The notes under the pieces are model-generated. The model ran no database searches. It worked only from the letters and a program-made list of their open reading frames with translations, and had not been told where the DNA came from. Positions 35,725 through 47,835 of a DNA stretch of 64,000 nucleotides are shown here, in pieces. The translations under genes and the position numbers were made by a program. The stretch covers positions 312,501 through 376,500 of the forward strand of contig JAVDOI010000075.1 of NCBI GenBank assembly GCA_032191485.1, written 5' to 3'. The number at the start of each line of letters is the position of its first letter. Position 1 is the first letter of the stretch. This DNA is from Leptoclinus maculatus (lineage: Eukaryota > Chordata > Actinopteri > Perciformes > Stichaeidae).

Positions 35725-38700
35725 ATGCTGCTGAGGAGCTGCTGCTGCGCCTGGATTCTACTGCCGGCCATCGCTGCTGCTGCTGGTAAGACATGTTAGC
35801 ATGTTATTAGCATGTTATTAGCATGCTAGTGAGGTATAAACACTGCTGTTCTTCTTTGCTTCAATACAAACTATTCTGACAGATTAATTTGGTTTTATTT
35901 ATGTTTCCTGCTGCACCTGTGATGACAAGTGGAGTAAAAGATGTTTTCTTATGATTCAGTGTTTGTAGAGAAGCACGAGGCCGACAAAGTGCTGAAGAGA
36001 TGGCGGAGAGCCAACAGCGGCTTCCTGGAGGAGCTGAAACAAGGAAACCTGGAGAGGGAATGTGTGGAGGAGATCTGTGACTACGAGGAGGCGAGGGAAG
36101 TGTTTGAAGACGACGGAAAGACGGTGAGACGGGAATGTCTTTGTTTAACCATCGAACACTCAGAGCGCCTCTGTGTGTTTGTACTAAATCAACCAGATTT
36201 GAGTTATTACAGAAAAATAAAAACCTTCTGGACCTTTGGACCCTGAAAGGTCAAACAAAAGAGATTTATTTATGGAAAATACTTTTGTTGAATATATGAT
36301 ACAGATTTGTGTGCAGTTATTATAAATAATACACTAGAACATAAATATAATAAAACATGTTCATGTGTTTATTTCTTTACAGAAACAGTTCTGGCTGACG
36401 TATGGACGTGAGTAACTTTAACTTTGTTTATTATTTATCATTTGTTGTCACAATAGTTTGTACTTATCACTTTTTATATGTTTGTAGAAGCAGAATAAAG
36501 TTTTATATATTTTGACTGAAATATATTTAGTGTTTGTCTTTGTGAACACTTTGTGATGAACTGATCAGTATATTGATTAGTTCAGTATTCAGAATCACTG
36601 AAGCCTTATTGATCCTCATTCTTCTGTTTGTTGAACTTTGTTTGAGAGTTTAAAGGTTCTTTTATCTCATATTCAGGTTCTTGTACACTTTAAAGTATGA
36701 TCTCATATTAATAATGATAATATCTTGTGTGAGGTCGAGACCCCTGCCTGGTGAACCCGTGCCGTAACAACGGGACATGTGTTTACCTGGACACGTCCTA
36801 CCAATGTTACTGTGCCGAAGGCTTTGAAGGACAATACTGTCAGACGGGTAAAGAATATGAATTATACTCATTTATCCTAAAATATAGAGAAAACTGATTC
36901 ATTCACATATTATCAGATGTTCAGTAATGTTGTCAGTAGACGTGTTATCTTATGAATGAACATATGATGGTATTATTATATTGTTAAGTGTGTTGAACCT
37001 TCTCTTTCAGTGGTTGAAGACCTTCTGAAGTGTCTCTATCAGAACGGACACTGTGAACATTTCTGTGACAGTTCAGCAGATCGACGGAGATGTTTTTGTG
37101 CCGACGGGTTCAAACTGGGAGAAGACGGACGGCAGTGTGTCGCTCAGGGTACAAATACTACCAATACTACCAATACTATTTGTATTTACTGTGATCAGGT
37201 GTTTGTGAGTAGTACATCTACCTTTGTGTACTCACGTAGAGGGAGTTCAGCAGGTGACCAGCAGGAGGCAGCACACTAGAAACAGAGGAAACTAAACTAA
37301 TTATCACTTTATTATCATTGAAACATCAAATATCTAATAACTAATGAACGATTGTTTAACAATAAAGTAACTTCCTCAAAATCTAATATTTAATCCTCCA
37401 ATTAAACAGTGATGAAAGTAACTAAGTACATTTACTCAAGTACTGTCCTTCAGTACACATTTGAGGTACTATACTTGAGTATTTCTCTACTTCTCAGAGT
37501 AGATATTGTACTTTTTACTGCTCTACATTTAGTTATTTTACAGATTTAGATTATTAATCAACTAATAAATGATGATGTGTTATTATATTAAAATACCAGC
37601 AGTACATAGTCATTAAAATGAGCTGTACCATTAAAGTAATGAACACATTAATGTAATAATATTATATATTATTATTACATTAAAGTGATGTAAACATTGA
37701 TGTAATAATAATATATATTATTTTGCAGAATAAATACTTTTACTTTCGGTCCTTTAACTATATTTTGATGCTGATACTTTCGTACTTTTACTTAAGACTT
37801 CTACTTGTAACAGAGTATTACTACACTGCGGTATTACTAGTTTTTTACGTCACAGTACTCAGTACTTGTATACGTGTATTTGTGTGTTTCAGTGGAGTAT
37901 CCGTGTGGTCAGCTGCCTCCACAGGACCCAGGCCTGAACCAGTCTGTGGTGGGTCAGACCAGAGTGGTGGGAGGAAACCAGTGTCCCAGAGGAGGGTGTC
38001 CCTGGCAGGTAAAGAGCAGCTAGCGCCCCCTAGAGGCTAATTATGTTGTTCTAGTGCTAGAGGGTCAAAGAATCACCAAGATGGTCACGGTTCATCCTCT
38101 GGGGACAATCAATAAGTACCTCAGATTTCATGTTAGTCTGACCAGCAGCGTTCTATCCTTCCTTCCTTCCTTCCTTCCTTCCTATCCGTCCTTCAGGTTC
38201 TGGTTCAGTTAAATGGAAACAGTCACTGTGGGGGGGCTCTGATCAAACCGGACTGGGTCGTCACCGCTGCCCACTGTATCCACGGCAACAACCCTCAGAG
38301 CCTCACTGTGGTGGCAGGTAACTAATAACTAATAACCGATAACTAATCAATAACGAATAACCAATAACTAATCAATAACTAATAACTAATAATCAATAAC
38401 TAATCAATAATTAATAACTAATAATCAATAACTAATAACTGATAACTAATAATCAATAACTAATCAATAATCAACCATCAGTAATCAATAACTAATAATC
38501 AATAACCAATAACTAATCAATAAGCAATAATCAATAACGAATAATCAATAACTAACAACTAATAATCAATAACTAATCAATAACTAATAACCAATAACTA
38601 ATAACCAATAACTAATAACCAATAACTAATCAATAACTAATAATCAATAACTAATCAATAACGAATAACTAATAATCAATAACTAATAATCAATAACTAA

Positions 38701-40322
38701 TAATCAATAACTAATAATCAATAACTAATAATCAATAACTAATCAATAACGAATAACTAATAATCAATAACTAATAATCAATAACTAATAATCAATAACT
38801 AATAATCAACAAATAACCAATAACTAATAACCAATACATAATCAATAACCAATAACTAATCAATAACTTATCAATAAATAATCAATAAATAATCAATAAA
38901 TAATCAATAACTGATCAATAACGAATCAATAACTAATAATCAATAACTAATCAATAACCAATGTTTCTAAAGTTGTTTGTAAAGTTGATTGTAAAGTTGT
39001 TTGTAAAGTTGTTTGTAAAGTTGTTTGTAAAGTTGATTGTAAAGTTGATTGTAAAGTTGATTGTAAAGTTGATTGTAAAGTTGATTGTAAAGTTGTTTGT
39101 AAAGTTGTTTGTAAAGTTGTTTGTAAAGTTGATTGTAAAGTTGTTTGTAAAGTTGTTTGTAAAGTTGTTTGTAAAGTTGATTGTAAAGTTGTTTGTAAAG
39201 TTGTTTGTAAAGTTGTTTGTAAAGTTGTTTGTAAAGTTGATTGTAAAGTTGATTGTAAAGTTGATTGTAAAGTTGATTGTAAAGTTGATTGTAAAGTTGA
39301 TTGTAAAGTTGTTTGTAAAGTTGTTTGTAAAGTTGATTGTAAAGTTGATTGTAAAGTTGTTTGTAAAGTTGATTGTAAAGTTGATTGTAAAGTTGATTGT
39401 AAAGTTGTTTGTAAAGTTGATTGTAAAGTTGTTTGTAAAGTTGTTTGTAAAGTTGATTGTAAAGTTGTTTGTAAAGTTGATTGTAAAGTTGTTTGTAAAG
39501 TTGTTTGTAAAGTTGTTTGTAAAGTTGTTTGTAAAGTTGATTGTAAAGTTGATTGTAAAGTTGATTGTAAAGTTGATTGTAAAGTTGATTGTAAAGTTGA
39601 TTGTAAAGTTGTTTGTAAAGTTGATTGTAAAGTTGTTTGTAAAGTTGTTGTTATTAACGTCTCGTTTAACGGTTTATTTTCCGTAACCAGGGGAACACAA
39701 CTTGGAGGTAGAAGACGGCTCAGAACAGAAGTTACCCGTTTTCATGGCGGTCGCCCACGAAGGTTTCGTCCCGTTAACGGGCGATAACGACGTCGCTCTG
39801 CTGCAGCTCGGTCGTCCCGTCACCTTAAACCGCGACGTCGTCCCCGTCTGCCTGCCGACCGGAGACTTCGCCCGGCGGGAGCTGCTGCCGGTCCGCTACC
39901 ACATCGTGTCCGGTTGGGGCAAGAGGACCTCCGGGGGCAACGCCGACCAGTCCGGCAGCCCCGGTGCCCCGGTCTCCCCCGTCCTCCGCAGGATGTCCGT
40001 GCCCATCCTCCAGAACTCCCAGTGCTCCCAGAGAGCCCAGTTCAACTTCACCGACAACATGCTGTGTGCCGGGTACCTGGAGGGTCGCCAGGAGAGTTGC
40101 CGCGGAGACGACGGGAGCCCGCTGGTCACGCTTTACGGCTCCACCCACTTCCTGACGGGCGTGGTCGGCTGGGGGCGGGGCTGCTCGCACCCGGGGTATT
40201 ATGGGGTGTACGCCAACATGGCCAACTTTGTAGACTGGGCGGAGGGCGTCATGAAGGACCCGCCCACCATGGCGCCAGCCAATGAGAAGGCTTTAGAGAT
40301 GCTGGAACAGAAACTAGTTTAA
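35725..40322 (+). CDS. f7i: Coagulation factor VII paralogue with inactivated protease (factor VIIi type)
   Basis: Eight exons: 35725-35785, 35960-36123, 36383-36407, 36734-36847, 37011-37148, 37893-38008, 38197-38317, 39691-40322; 456 aa, fully open. It has a signal peptide, a propeptide ending KRWRR, Gla (ANSGFLEELKQGNLEREC), stack KQFWLTYG, EGF1 (PCLVNPCRNNGTC), EGF2 (CLYQNGHCEHFC), activation site QTR/VVGGNQCP and a trypsin fold. His (TAAHC) and Asp (NDVALLQL) of the triad remain. The serine motif reads ESCRGDDGSP: catalytic Ser195 is Asp, Gly197 is Ser, and the S1 Asp189 is Glu. It therefore cannot act as a normal trypsin-like enzyme. Zebrafish has a described inactive VII paralogue (VIIi) thought to inhibit clotting by competing with VII; this looks like the same class. 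Intron 7 carries two large tandem arrays. Confidence 0.88.
38040..38160. repeat. Interspersed fish repeat fragment (f7i intron 6)
   Basis: Holds AATCACCAAGATGGTCACGG and TTCATCCTCTGGGGACAATC. The first segment is nearly the core of the minisatellites at 28105-28645 and 41310-42665. Confidence 0.5.
38318..38960. repeat. AATAACTAATCAAT-type array in f7i intron 7
   Basis: Irregular units of TAATCAATAACTAATAAC starting at the exon 7 donor (GGCAG/GTAACTAATAACTAATAAC). Confidence 0.97.
38963..39648. repeat. 12-bp minisatellite in f7i intron 7
   Basis: About 57 units of GTTGATTGTAAA / GTTGTTTGTAAA, ending about 40 nt before the exon 8 acceptor. Open in one frame by chance. Confidence 0.98.
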
Positions 40323-41309
40323 ACTAAGATGACGTTCAGGAACCAGATTTAATTCTTTATGTGCTTTAATTTTCCTGTTATACTTCGTTTTTTAGGTCTG
40401 TCAAAAATCTTATAAAAAGTCTGGAATCATCTGTCGTCAAAGTCGCTGTATTTGGCCGTGATGTTGAGAAGCTGAATAAAAGTTACTGAAAGAGAAGTGA
40501 TGGATTATTTGTGATCAATGATTTTCACACATAATGAAGTCTTAATTAACTACACTGTAAAAACATCACATTATTTACAGACAATTCTTTGGCATAAACA
40601 AATATTTTAAAACTTTTCAAGAAAGAATTAAAGTATTTCCAACCCAATTATGAGATTATTGGTTCTAAACCAAACAGGTTGTACTTTTAGACGAACTAGA
40701 CAAACTGGCTGCTTTTACTTGAATTAAATACTTCTTCCACAGCTGGAGTTGTGTTTCAGTCCGCGGAGTAAATATTTGCATGTTGAGTCAGTGTTTGAAA
40801 AACCTCATTTACTGTAAACGACTGTCGCTCTGCCAAAAGAATTCAGGAGAAGAATTCCTTCACCTCCTTCGTACCGACGTGTACGATCCTCCTCAATACT
40901 TCTGTCTGTATGAAACATCTGGTTTTCATCTGCAGTCTTTGTGGTCAAGTTTCATCCAAATGTAGCAAGACATATATGTTATGTTTATGTTGTGTTTATT
41001 GTATTTGATATGGACATCACAGTAGCATTAGAATTGTAATACATTTATGCAGAAGGAACAGATGCACTGTGTTTAGTGCTTGTAACAAAACGCTAATTTA
41101 CAACACCTGTCGAAGGAGTATCAGTATTCAGATATTTTACTGCAGCAAAAGTACTAATACTACACTGCAGAAATACTCTGTCACAGTAAAAGTATTATTG
41201 CTATTATTTCATTAGTGTTTTCACTTAATTAAAGTTCATTGTAACCTTTTGGTCGCCTAAAAATGCTTATTCAGCGTTCGGTTTTATTAAGCTCCACCTT
41301 CTAGTGTCA
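40323..41309. other. Intergenic 3' of f7i
   Basis: Poly(A) signal at 40475, otherwise AT-rich; no gene seen. Confidence 0.6.
40475..40480 (+). other. Poly(A) signal, f7i
   Basis: AATAAA about 150 nt after the stop codon, followed by TTATTTGTG. Confidence 0.6.
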
Positions 41310-42665
41310 CAAAAACAAGGCCAAAAACCAAGATGGTGGCGGCCAGAAACCAAGATGGTGACGGTTGACGGCCAAAAACCAAGATGGTGGCGGCCAGAAA
41401 CCAAGATGGTGGCGGTTGACGGCCAGAAACCAAGATGGTGACGGTTGACGGCCAGAAACCAAGGTGGTGACGGTTGACGGCCAGAAACCAAGGTGGTGAC
41501 GGTAGATGGCCAGAAACCAAGATGGTGGCGGTTGACGGCCAGAAACCAAGATGGTGGCGGTTGACGGCCAGAAACCAAGATGGTGACGGTTGACGGCCAG
41601 AAACCAAGATGGTGACGGTTGACGGCCAGAAACCAAGGTGGTGACGGTAGACGGCCAGAAACCAAGATGGTGACGGTAGACGGCCAGAAACCAAGATGGT
41701 GACGGTAGACGGCCAGAAACCAAGATGGTGACGGTTGACGGCCAGAAACCAAGATGGTGACGGTAGACGGCCAGAAACCAAGGTGGTGACGGTTGACGGC
41801 CAGAAACCAAGGTGGTGACGGTAGACGGCCAGAAACCAAGGTGGTGACGGTAGACGGCCAGAAACCAAGATGGTGACGGTAGACGGCCAGAAACCAAGGT
41901 GGTGACGGTAGACGGCCAGAAACCAAGGTGGTGACGGTAGACGGCCAAAAACCAAGATGGTGACGGTAGACGGCCAGAAACCAAGATGGTGACGGTAGAC
42001 GGCCAGAAACCAAGATGGTGACGGTAGACGGCCAGAAACCAAGGTGGTGACGGTAGACGGCCAGAAACCAAGATGGTGACGGTAGACGGCCAGAAACCAA
42101 GATGGTGACGGTAGACGGCCAGAAACCAAGATGGTGACGGTAGACGGCCAGAAACCAAGATGGTGACGGTAGACGGCCAGAAACCAAGGTGGTGACGGTA
42201 GACGGCCAGAAACCAAGGTGGTGACGGTAGACGGCCAGAAACCAAGATGGTGACGGTAGACGGCCAGAAACCAAGATGGTGACGGTAGACGGCCAGAAAC
42301 CAAGGTGGTGACGGTAGACGGCCAGAAACCAAGGTGGTGACGGTAGACGGCCAGAAACCAAGATGGTGACGGTAGACGGCCAGAAACCAAGGTGGTGACG
42401 GTAGACGGCCAGAAACCAAGGTGGTGACGGTAGACGGCCAGAAACCAAGATGGTGACGGTAGACGGCCAGAAACCAAGATGGTGACGGTAGACGGCCAGA
42501 AACCAAGGTGGTGACGGTAGACGGCCAGAAACCAAGGTGGTGACGGTAGACGGCCAGAAACCAAGATGGTGACGGTAGACGGCCAGAAACCAAGATGGTG
42601 ACGGTAGACGGCCAGAAACCAAGGTGGTGACGGTAGACGGCCAAAAACCAAGATGGCGACCGCCG
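41310..42665. repeat. 29-bp minisatellite between f7i and f10
   Basis: About 46 units with the core ACCAAGATGGTGACGGTAGA followed by CGGCCAGAA. Long minus-strand open frames in three phases are artefacts. Confidence 0.98.
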
Positions 42666-42854
42666 AAAACCAAACCACTTGTTATATACAGTCTTGAAAG
42701 TTTGAAAGCAGTGCACTCTGGGACTTGAAGTTCACTGGTAAAGTTGTAATGGACAGTGTTTTATTTTTATCAGTGTAACATAATATGGTTAAGCTCCAGT
42801 GTGTCATCAGATAAGCCCCACCCAGTCTGATCAGAGCAGATTGAACATGTCAAC

Positions 42855-42960
42855 ACCTCTTCCTCCCTTCTCTTCCTCCTTCCTCCCTCCCTCCCTCTAC
42901 TCATACAGGTCATTGCCCTCTCTACCTCCCCTCCTCCCTCCCTCCCTCTCTCTCCACATT
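42855..42960. repeat. Polypyrimidine (CTCC)n tract upstream of f10
   Basis: CTTCCTCC/CTCCCTCC runs 60-160 bp before the f10 ATG; may be promoter DNA. Confidence 0.8.
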
Positions 42961-43016
42961 CAGACTCCATTACTTCCACTCAGCACACTCAGCCGAGCTC
43001 ACGTCCATCCGGGGCC

Positions 43017-46000
43017 ATGTTTTGGTGTCACCAGCCGTCGCTCGTCCTCCTGCTGCTGCACCTGACTGCCGCTCACGTCGGTAAGTTCACCGACTTATAA
43101 ACTTGTAGTAGTTGAAGCGAGGTGGAGAAGACACATGTGTGTTGGTGGGGGGTGGGGGGGGGGGGGGGTTGTATGTTGATTGGCAGCTGCCAGGTGACCC
43201 TTGACCTCGTCCGGTTTCATGTGTTGATTTCAACAGATTTTTTTGATTTTTTGATGACTGACAGCAGCAGAATCTCTTCTTACATCTCATTGGACAAAGA
43301 GAACACCTGCTGAGCCGTGATTGGTCCAAAATGTCGTTCTGAAAACATTGAATTTATCTCAGAAGACATTAAAAAAAGTAGAGGGAGCTAACGTAACTAT
43401 TTAAGAGTATGTGGACACATTAACATGTTGGCCTGGTGAGGATCAATCAAGTTATTACAGTTCATCCTCTGGGGAGCATGAATGATCAACCACATTTCAT
43501 CACACAATAGTTGTTGAGATGTTTCACTTAAAATCATAAATGTCAACCTCAAGGTGGCGCTAAAGAGTCAGAGGATCACCAAAGTCTGTCAAAGAGCCAT
43601 CCTCTAGGGAACATGAACGTCTGAACCAATTTTTGACAATTCATCTGATAAATCTTGATACGTTTAGTAAAAAAAAAAAAAAGTGACTTGCTTGTGGCAC
43701 TAAATGAAAAAGACGAAGGATCACCAATTTCTTTAGGAGTCATCCTCTGGGGAACATGAACGTCTGAACAAAAGTTCATGACAATCCACCCAAAAGTTGT
43801 CGACATTTCACTCAAAACTTTAAATGTCATCCTAATGGTGGCGCTTAAAGAAAAGTCACCAAAATCATTAGGATACATCTTCAGGGAACCATGAATCTCA
43901 TAGTTGAGTGAAACTTTGACCTACTGGTTGCAATAAATGATCATCCTGAGGTGAACCACATTTCATCACAATCCATCCAACGGTTGTTGAGATATTTCAG
44001 TCTTTCAGGACATTTTGTTGAAACATAATGATAAAATAAAACTCTTTGTCTTGCAGTCTTTTTGGACAGCAAGGCGGCCAGCCAAGTTCTGACCCGACAG
44101 AGACGAGCCAACAGCTTTTTAGAGGAACTTAAACAAGGCAACATGGAGAGGGAGTGCAACGAGGAGCGCTGCGACTGGGAGGAGGCGCGAGAGATCTTCG
44201 AAGACGCTGTTAAAACTGTAATAACCTCCTTCAAATAAAACACTGCCCTCAAACAAAATGCTTCACAAGCATTGAAGCTATTTCTTGCTACTTTGTTGAC
44301 TTGTTAGAAAACAAGATCTAAATGTAAAAAAACGTCAGATTGGAGTTTTGACTGAAGCTGCTTTGTTTTCAAATCTCCAGGTTCAAGTTTTAAACAAAAC
44401 ATTTGCAGCTTAAACTCTCGGATCTGATCTAATTCTGTTTTTTCTTTTTTTTCTGCAGAATGAATTCTGGGCCAAATACGTTGGTAAGGAGTATGTTTTG
44501 TTCCTTCAAAATGACTAAACCAACCAGATCACGTGCTTCAAGCAGAGAATGCACCTTTAAGAAACAAAACAAAACAAAAAAGTCTTTTAGAACCTGAAAC
44601 GAAAGCAGGTTCTAAATGTCGATAAAATTGCCGTTTGTCCTGCAGATGGCGATGCCTGCGAGTCGCTGCCCTGCGCTCATCAGGGACATTGCAAAGACGG
44701 AATCGGTAGCTACACCTGCTACTGCAAGCCCGGCTACCAGGGCTTCAGCTGTGAAATCGGTACACAAACCAAAATCATTCTGGACGGCAAACGTCAAAAA
44801 ATGGCGGCATTGGACTTTGGAACCTTCTCGGCAGAACATCTTGGTGAGCTTCCCGATGGGTAGTAAAAACATACACAAGTGTTTCCTTTGTCTTTTGCAG
44901 TTATTCCGGAGCTCTGCGAGAATAAAAATGGCGGCTGTGAACATTTCTGTCGCGTGGAGCGAGGAAACATTCAGTGCTCGTGCGCCGATGGGTATTTCCT
45001 GGGATCGGAGGACAAATCCTGCAACTCCAACGGTGAAAAAAAGGCTCTAGAAACCTGTAGCATCACCATCAGGACAAAAACTAATATCTGAATGCGATTT
45101 CAAAAATGCTTCTTGCAGAACCCTTCAAATGCGGCGCCGTCGTCAGCGGAAACACCCGGACTGTTTTCAGGTACGTGCGGAAGAACGTGACGGACGCGAA
45201 CGTCACCGAGTCCAACCCGACAAACCGCAGCTCCAACGCCAACTCCACCGAGTCGCTGGACGCGGCTCCGCTTCCCCAAGACTCAGTTTTTGAGGAAATC
45301 GTCATCCCCAATATGGGGAGTATGACCCGCATCGTCAACGGAGAGGACTGTCCTCCAGGAGAATGTCCTTGGCAGGTAGAGACACTTTATGAGGACAATG
45401 ATAATAAATAATGTCCTCATGTCAGACGATGAGGAACGATGGAGAGACGAAGAAATCCATGTTTGTTTGGACACACCTGGGAGTCCATTACTGTCAGGGT
45501 GTCCATTGTTGTCTCTATGTGGACACCAGGAAGTCAATTATAGTCCAGATGTCCATTGTTGTCTCTATGTGGACCATTAGAAGACCTTTACAGGTATCTG
45601 GAAGTCCACTACAGCAGATGTTGTGTTATACAAACATCTGTCCCGTCTCGTCCTCTCAGGCTCTCCTCCTGAACGAGAACGACCTCGGGTTCTGCGGAGG
45701 AACCATTCTCAACGAATACGTCATCCTGACCGCCGCCCACTGCATGAACCAATCACGCTTTATCTACGTCAAGCTTGGTGAGTCTAAACCGACCAATCGG
45801 CTCGTTACCGGCTGTGTTTGAACTGTCTGAAACTGTCTTTGTGGGTTCAGGTGAGTTTGACGTGTTGGTGGATCACGGTAACGAAGCGACCCACCAGGTG
45901 GAAACCATCATCACCCACAACAAGTACCGGCCGGACACCTACCACAACGACATCGCCCTCATCAAACTGGCCACGCCCATCAAGTTCTCCAGGTTCATCC

Positions 46001-47353
46001 TGCCGGCCTGCATACCTGAGTCGGACTTTGCTGAAAAGGTGAACTTTTGAAGCTGGTTATTAGGATACAACTTCCGGGAACCATGAATCTCGTAGTTGTT
46101 AGATACTTTTTGCTGGATGAATGAAACTTTAACCGGTAAATTGACACCACTCTCATGAAGCAACAGCTGGTTAGCTTAGCTTAGCATTAACATGTTTCAC
46201 TTAAAACAACCTCATGGTGGTGCTAAAGAGTGTGAGGGTTCATCCTCTGAGGAACATCAACGTCTGAACCAATTGTTGACGATTCATCAAGTTGATCTTG
46301 TGATATGTTTCGTAAAAACGGTGACTTGCTTGTGGCGCTAAATAAAAAGAAGAAGGATCACCAGTTTCTTTAGGATTTATCCTCTGGGGAGCATGAACGT
46401 CTGAACCAAAGTTCATGACAATCCAGCCAAAAGTTATGAGATACTTCTGCTGGATGAATGAAACGTAAACCTGTATAAAGTGACAACACTTATGTTTCTA
46501 CGGTAAATATGAAGCAACAGCTGGTTAGCTTAGCTTAGCATAAAAGCTGGTTAGCTTAGCTTAACATAAAGACTGTAAACAAGGGGTAACGGCTAGCCTG
46601 GCTCTGTCCGAAGGTAACAAACTCCTCCTACTAGCGCCTCTAAAGCTCCCTGATTGACATTTTAAATATTGTTTGTTCCGTAAACAAACAAACAACAATT
46701 TGACAGATTATTTCTTGCCATCTCATGGTTGCTCGGTAACCTGTGTCGACAGGAAGTTACTGGTTCAGGCGCGTGAAATAATAAATTAGCACTATAAAGA
46801 GTGGAATCTTTATGCTAAGCTAAGCTAACCAGCTGCTCATATTTACTGTACAAGAGTAATATGGAGCTTCTCATATGATCGAAAACGATGCAAAAACTGG
46901 ATTTCTTCCCTCCTCTTGCAGGTGCTGATGCAGCAGGTCGACGGCACCGTCAGCGGTTTCGGCCGACTCGGCGAAGGCCGTCAGCCGTCCACCATCCTGC
47001 AGCGCCTCACGATGCCCTATGTGGACCGGCAGACCTGCATCGAGTCCACCCAGCTGCGCATCTCCACCCGTATGTTCTGCGCTGGCTACGACACGATAGC
47101 CAAGGACGCGTGCCAGGGCGACAGCGGCGGGCCGCACGTTACGCGCTACTCCGACACCTACTTCATCACCGGCATCGTGAGCTGGGGCGAAGGCTGTGCC
47201 CGCAAAGGCAAATACGGCGTCTACACGCAGGTGTCCAAGTACATCCGCTGGATCCGGGAGGGCATCGACAAGCTGGTGCCTGAAGGGAAGAGCAGCGGTG
47301 GCGGCGGGAGGGTGAGAAGGCACCACGGTGCCATCAAGAGGCTGGTTCTGTAA
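43017..47353 (+). CDS. f10: Coagulation factor X
   Basis: Nine exons: 43017-43080, 44057-44217, 44459-44483, 44646-44759, 44901-45032, 45119-45375, 45660-45777, 45851-46038, 46922-47353; 496 aa. Signal peptide MFWCHQPSLVLLLLHL, propeptide ending TRQRR, Gla (ANSFLEELKQGNMEREC), stack NEFWAKYV, EGF1 (ACESLPCAHQGHC), EGF2 (CENKNGGCEHFC), a long activation peptide with four N-glycosylation sequons, cleavage TR/IVNGEDCPPGECPWQALL, then the protease. Triad intact: ILTAAHC, NDIALIKL, DACQGDSGGPHVTR. ITGIVSWGEGCARKGKYG is nearly identical to mammalian factor X and separates it from VII and IX. Product: the prothrombinase protease, activated by factor VIIa. Intron 8 (46039-46921) interrupts a region I expect to be one exon in human F10. 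Confidence 0.95.
43143..43170 (+). repeat. G-run with quadruplex potential, f10 intron 1
   Basis: Long runs of G (up to 14) broken by single T, 60-90 nt after the f10 exon 1 donor on the coding strand. Confidence 0.75.
43430..44010. repeat. Interspersed fish repeat, several partial copies (f10 intron 1)
   Basis: The blocks TCATCCTCTGGGGAACATGA, ACGTCTGAACCAA, GACAATCCA, GTTGAGATGTTTCACT and GGTGGCGCTAAA recur at least three times, about 150-180 bp apart, in varied states of decay. Related pieces occur at 38030-38160, 46050-46460 and 57290-57330. Family not named. Confidence 0.55.
46050..46460. repeat. Interspersed fish repeat, further copies (f10 intron 8)
   Basis: Contains TCCTCTGAGGAACATCAACG, TTATCCTCTGGGGAGCATGA, GACAATCCAGCCAAAAG and GATGAATGAAAC segments shared with the f10 intron 1 copies. 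It makes up much of the extra f10 intron. Confidence 0.55.
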
Positions 47354-47604
47354 CACCGGAACGGAATTCTTCTTTTTCAAAAGTCATCGAACAGAGATCC
47401 GCCACACTTTAAGCCTCATGTAATCATCACTTTTGTGTTTTAACCGTCACATTTCACACTTTTATCTGTTTTTAAAGAAGTTTCTAATCTTCTTAAAGCT
47501 ACATTAATGAAGGGGTTTGGCCACTAGGCAGCGGCAGAACAAGCTGCATATCAACACGTTAGCAAACCGCCGCCTGCTTTCACAGACCGGGTCAAAAACG
47601 GAGC

Positions 47605-47660
47605 GTTGGAGTTCCTCAGGGTTCGATTCTGGATCCTCTGGATTTTCTCTTAAAGCTGCA
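47605..47660 (+). mobile_element. LINE reverse-transcriptase fragment downstream of f10
   Basis: The plus strand reads GVPQGSILDPLDFLL, the conserved non-LTR reverse-transcriptase block, with no intact domain around it. It may be part of the f10 3'UTR. Confidence 0.5.
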
Positions 47661-47835
47661 TTAATTGTATTTTGTCTGGAAACAAATCATCTGATCACAT
47701 TATCAGCTTATAAAGCAGCAGCTAAAGAAAGCTAATTTTGTGCTCAGTAACATTAAAAAATGTGTTTCAATAAAAAACATTTTCTGTTTTCTTTTTACTG
47801 TCAGAAAGTAGCTTTTAAAGCTGAAATTGAAGCAA

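Noticed and set aside
38961..39686. 241-aa KLIVKLFV frame running toward f7i exon 8
   Set aside because: A 12-bp intronic repeat; the frame does not join exon 8 in phase, and the normal donor-acceptor pair gives a complete protein.
40092..40121. Sequencing error as the cause of the GDDGSP motif
   Set aside because: Three separate residues of the active site are changed (189, 195, 197) by clean codon substitutions with the frame kept; a single error cannot explain it, though reads should still be checked.
41267..42716. Three overlapping minus-strand frames of about 465 aa (WFLAVYRHHLGF repeats)
   Set aside because: Created by a 29-bp minisatellite read in three phases; no domain, no splice context.
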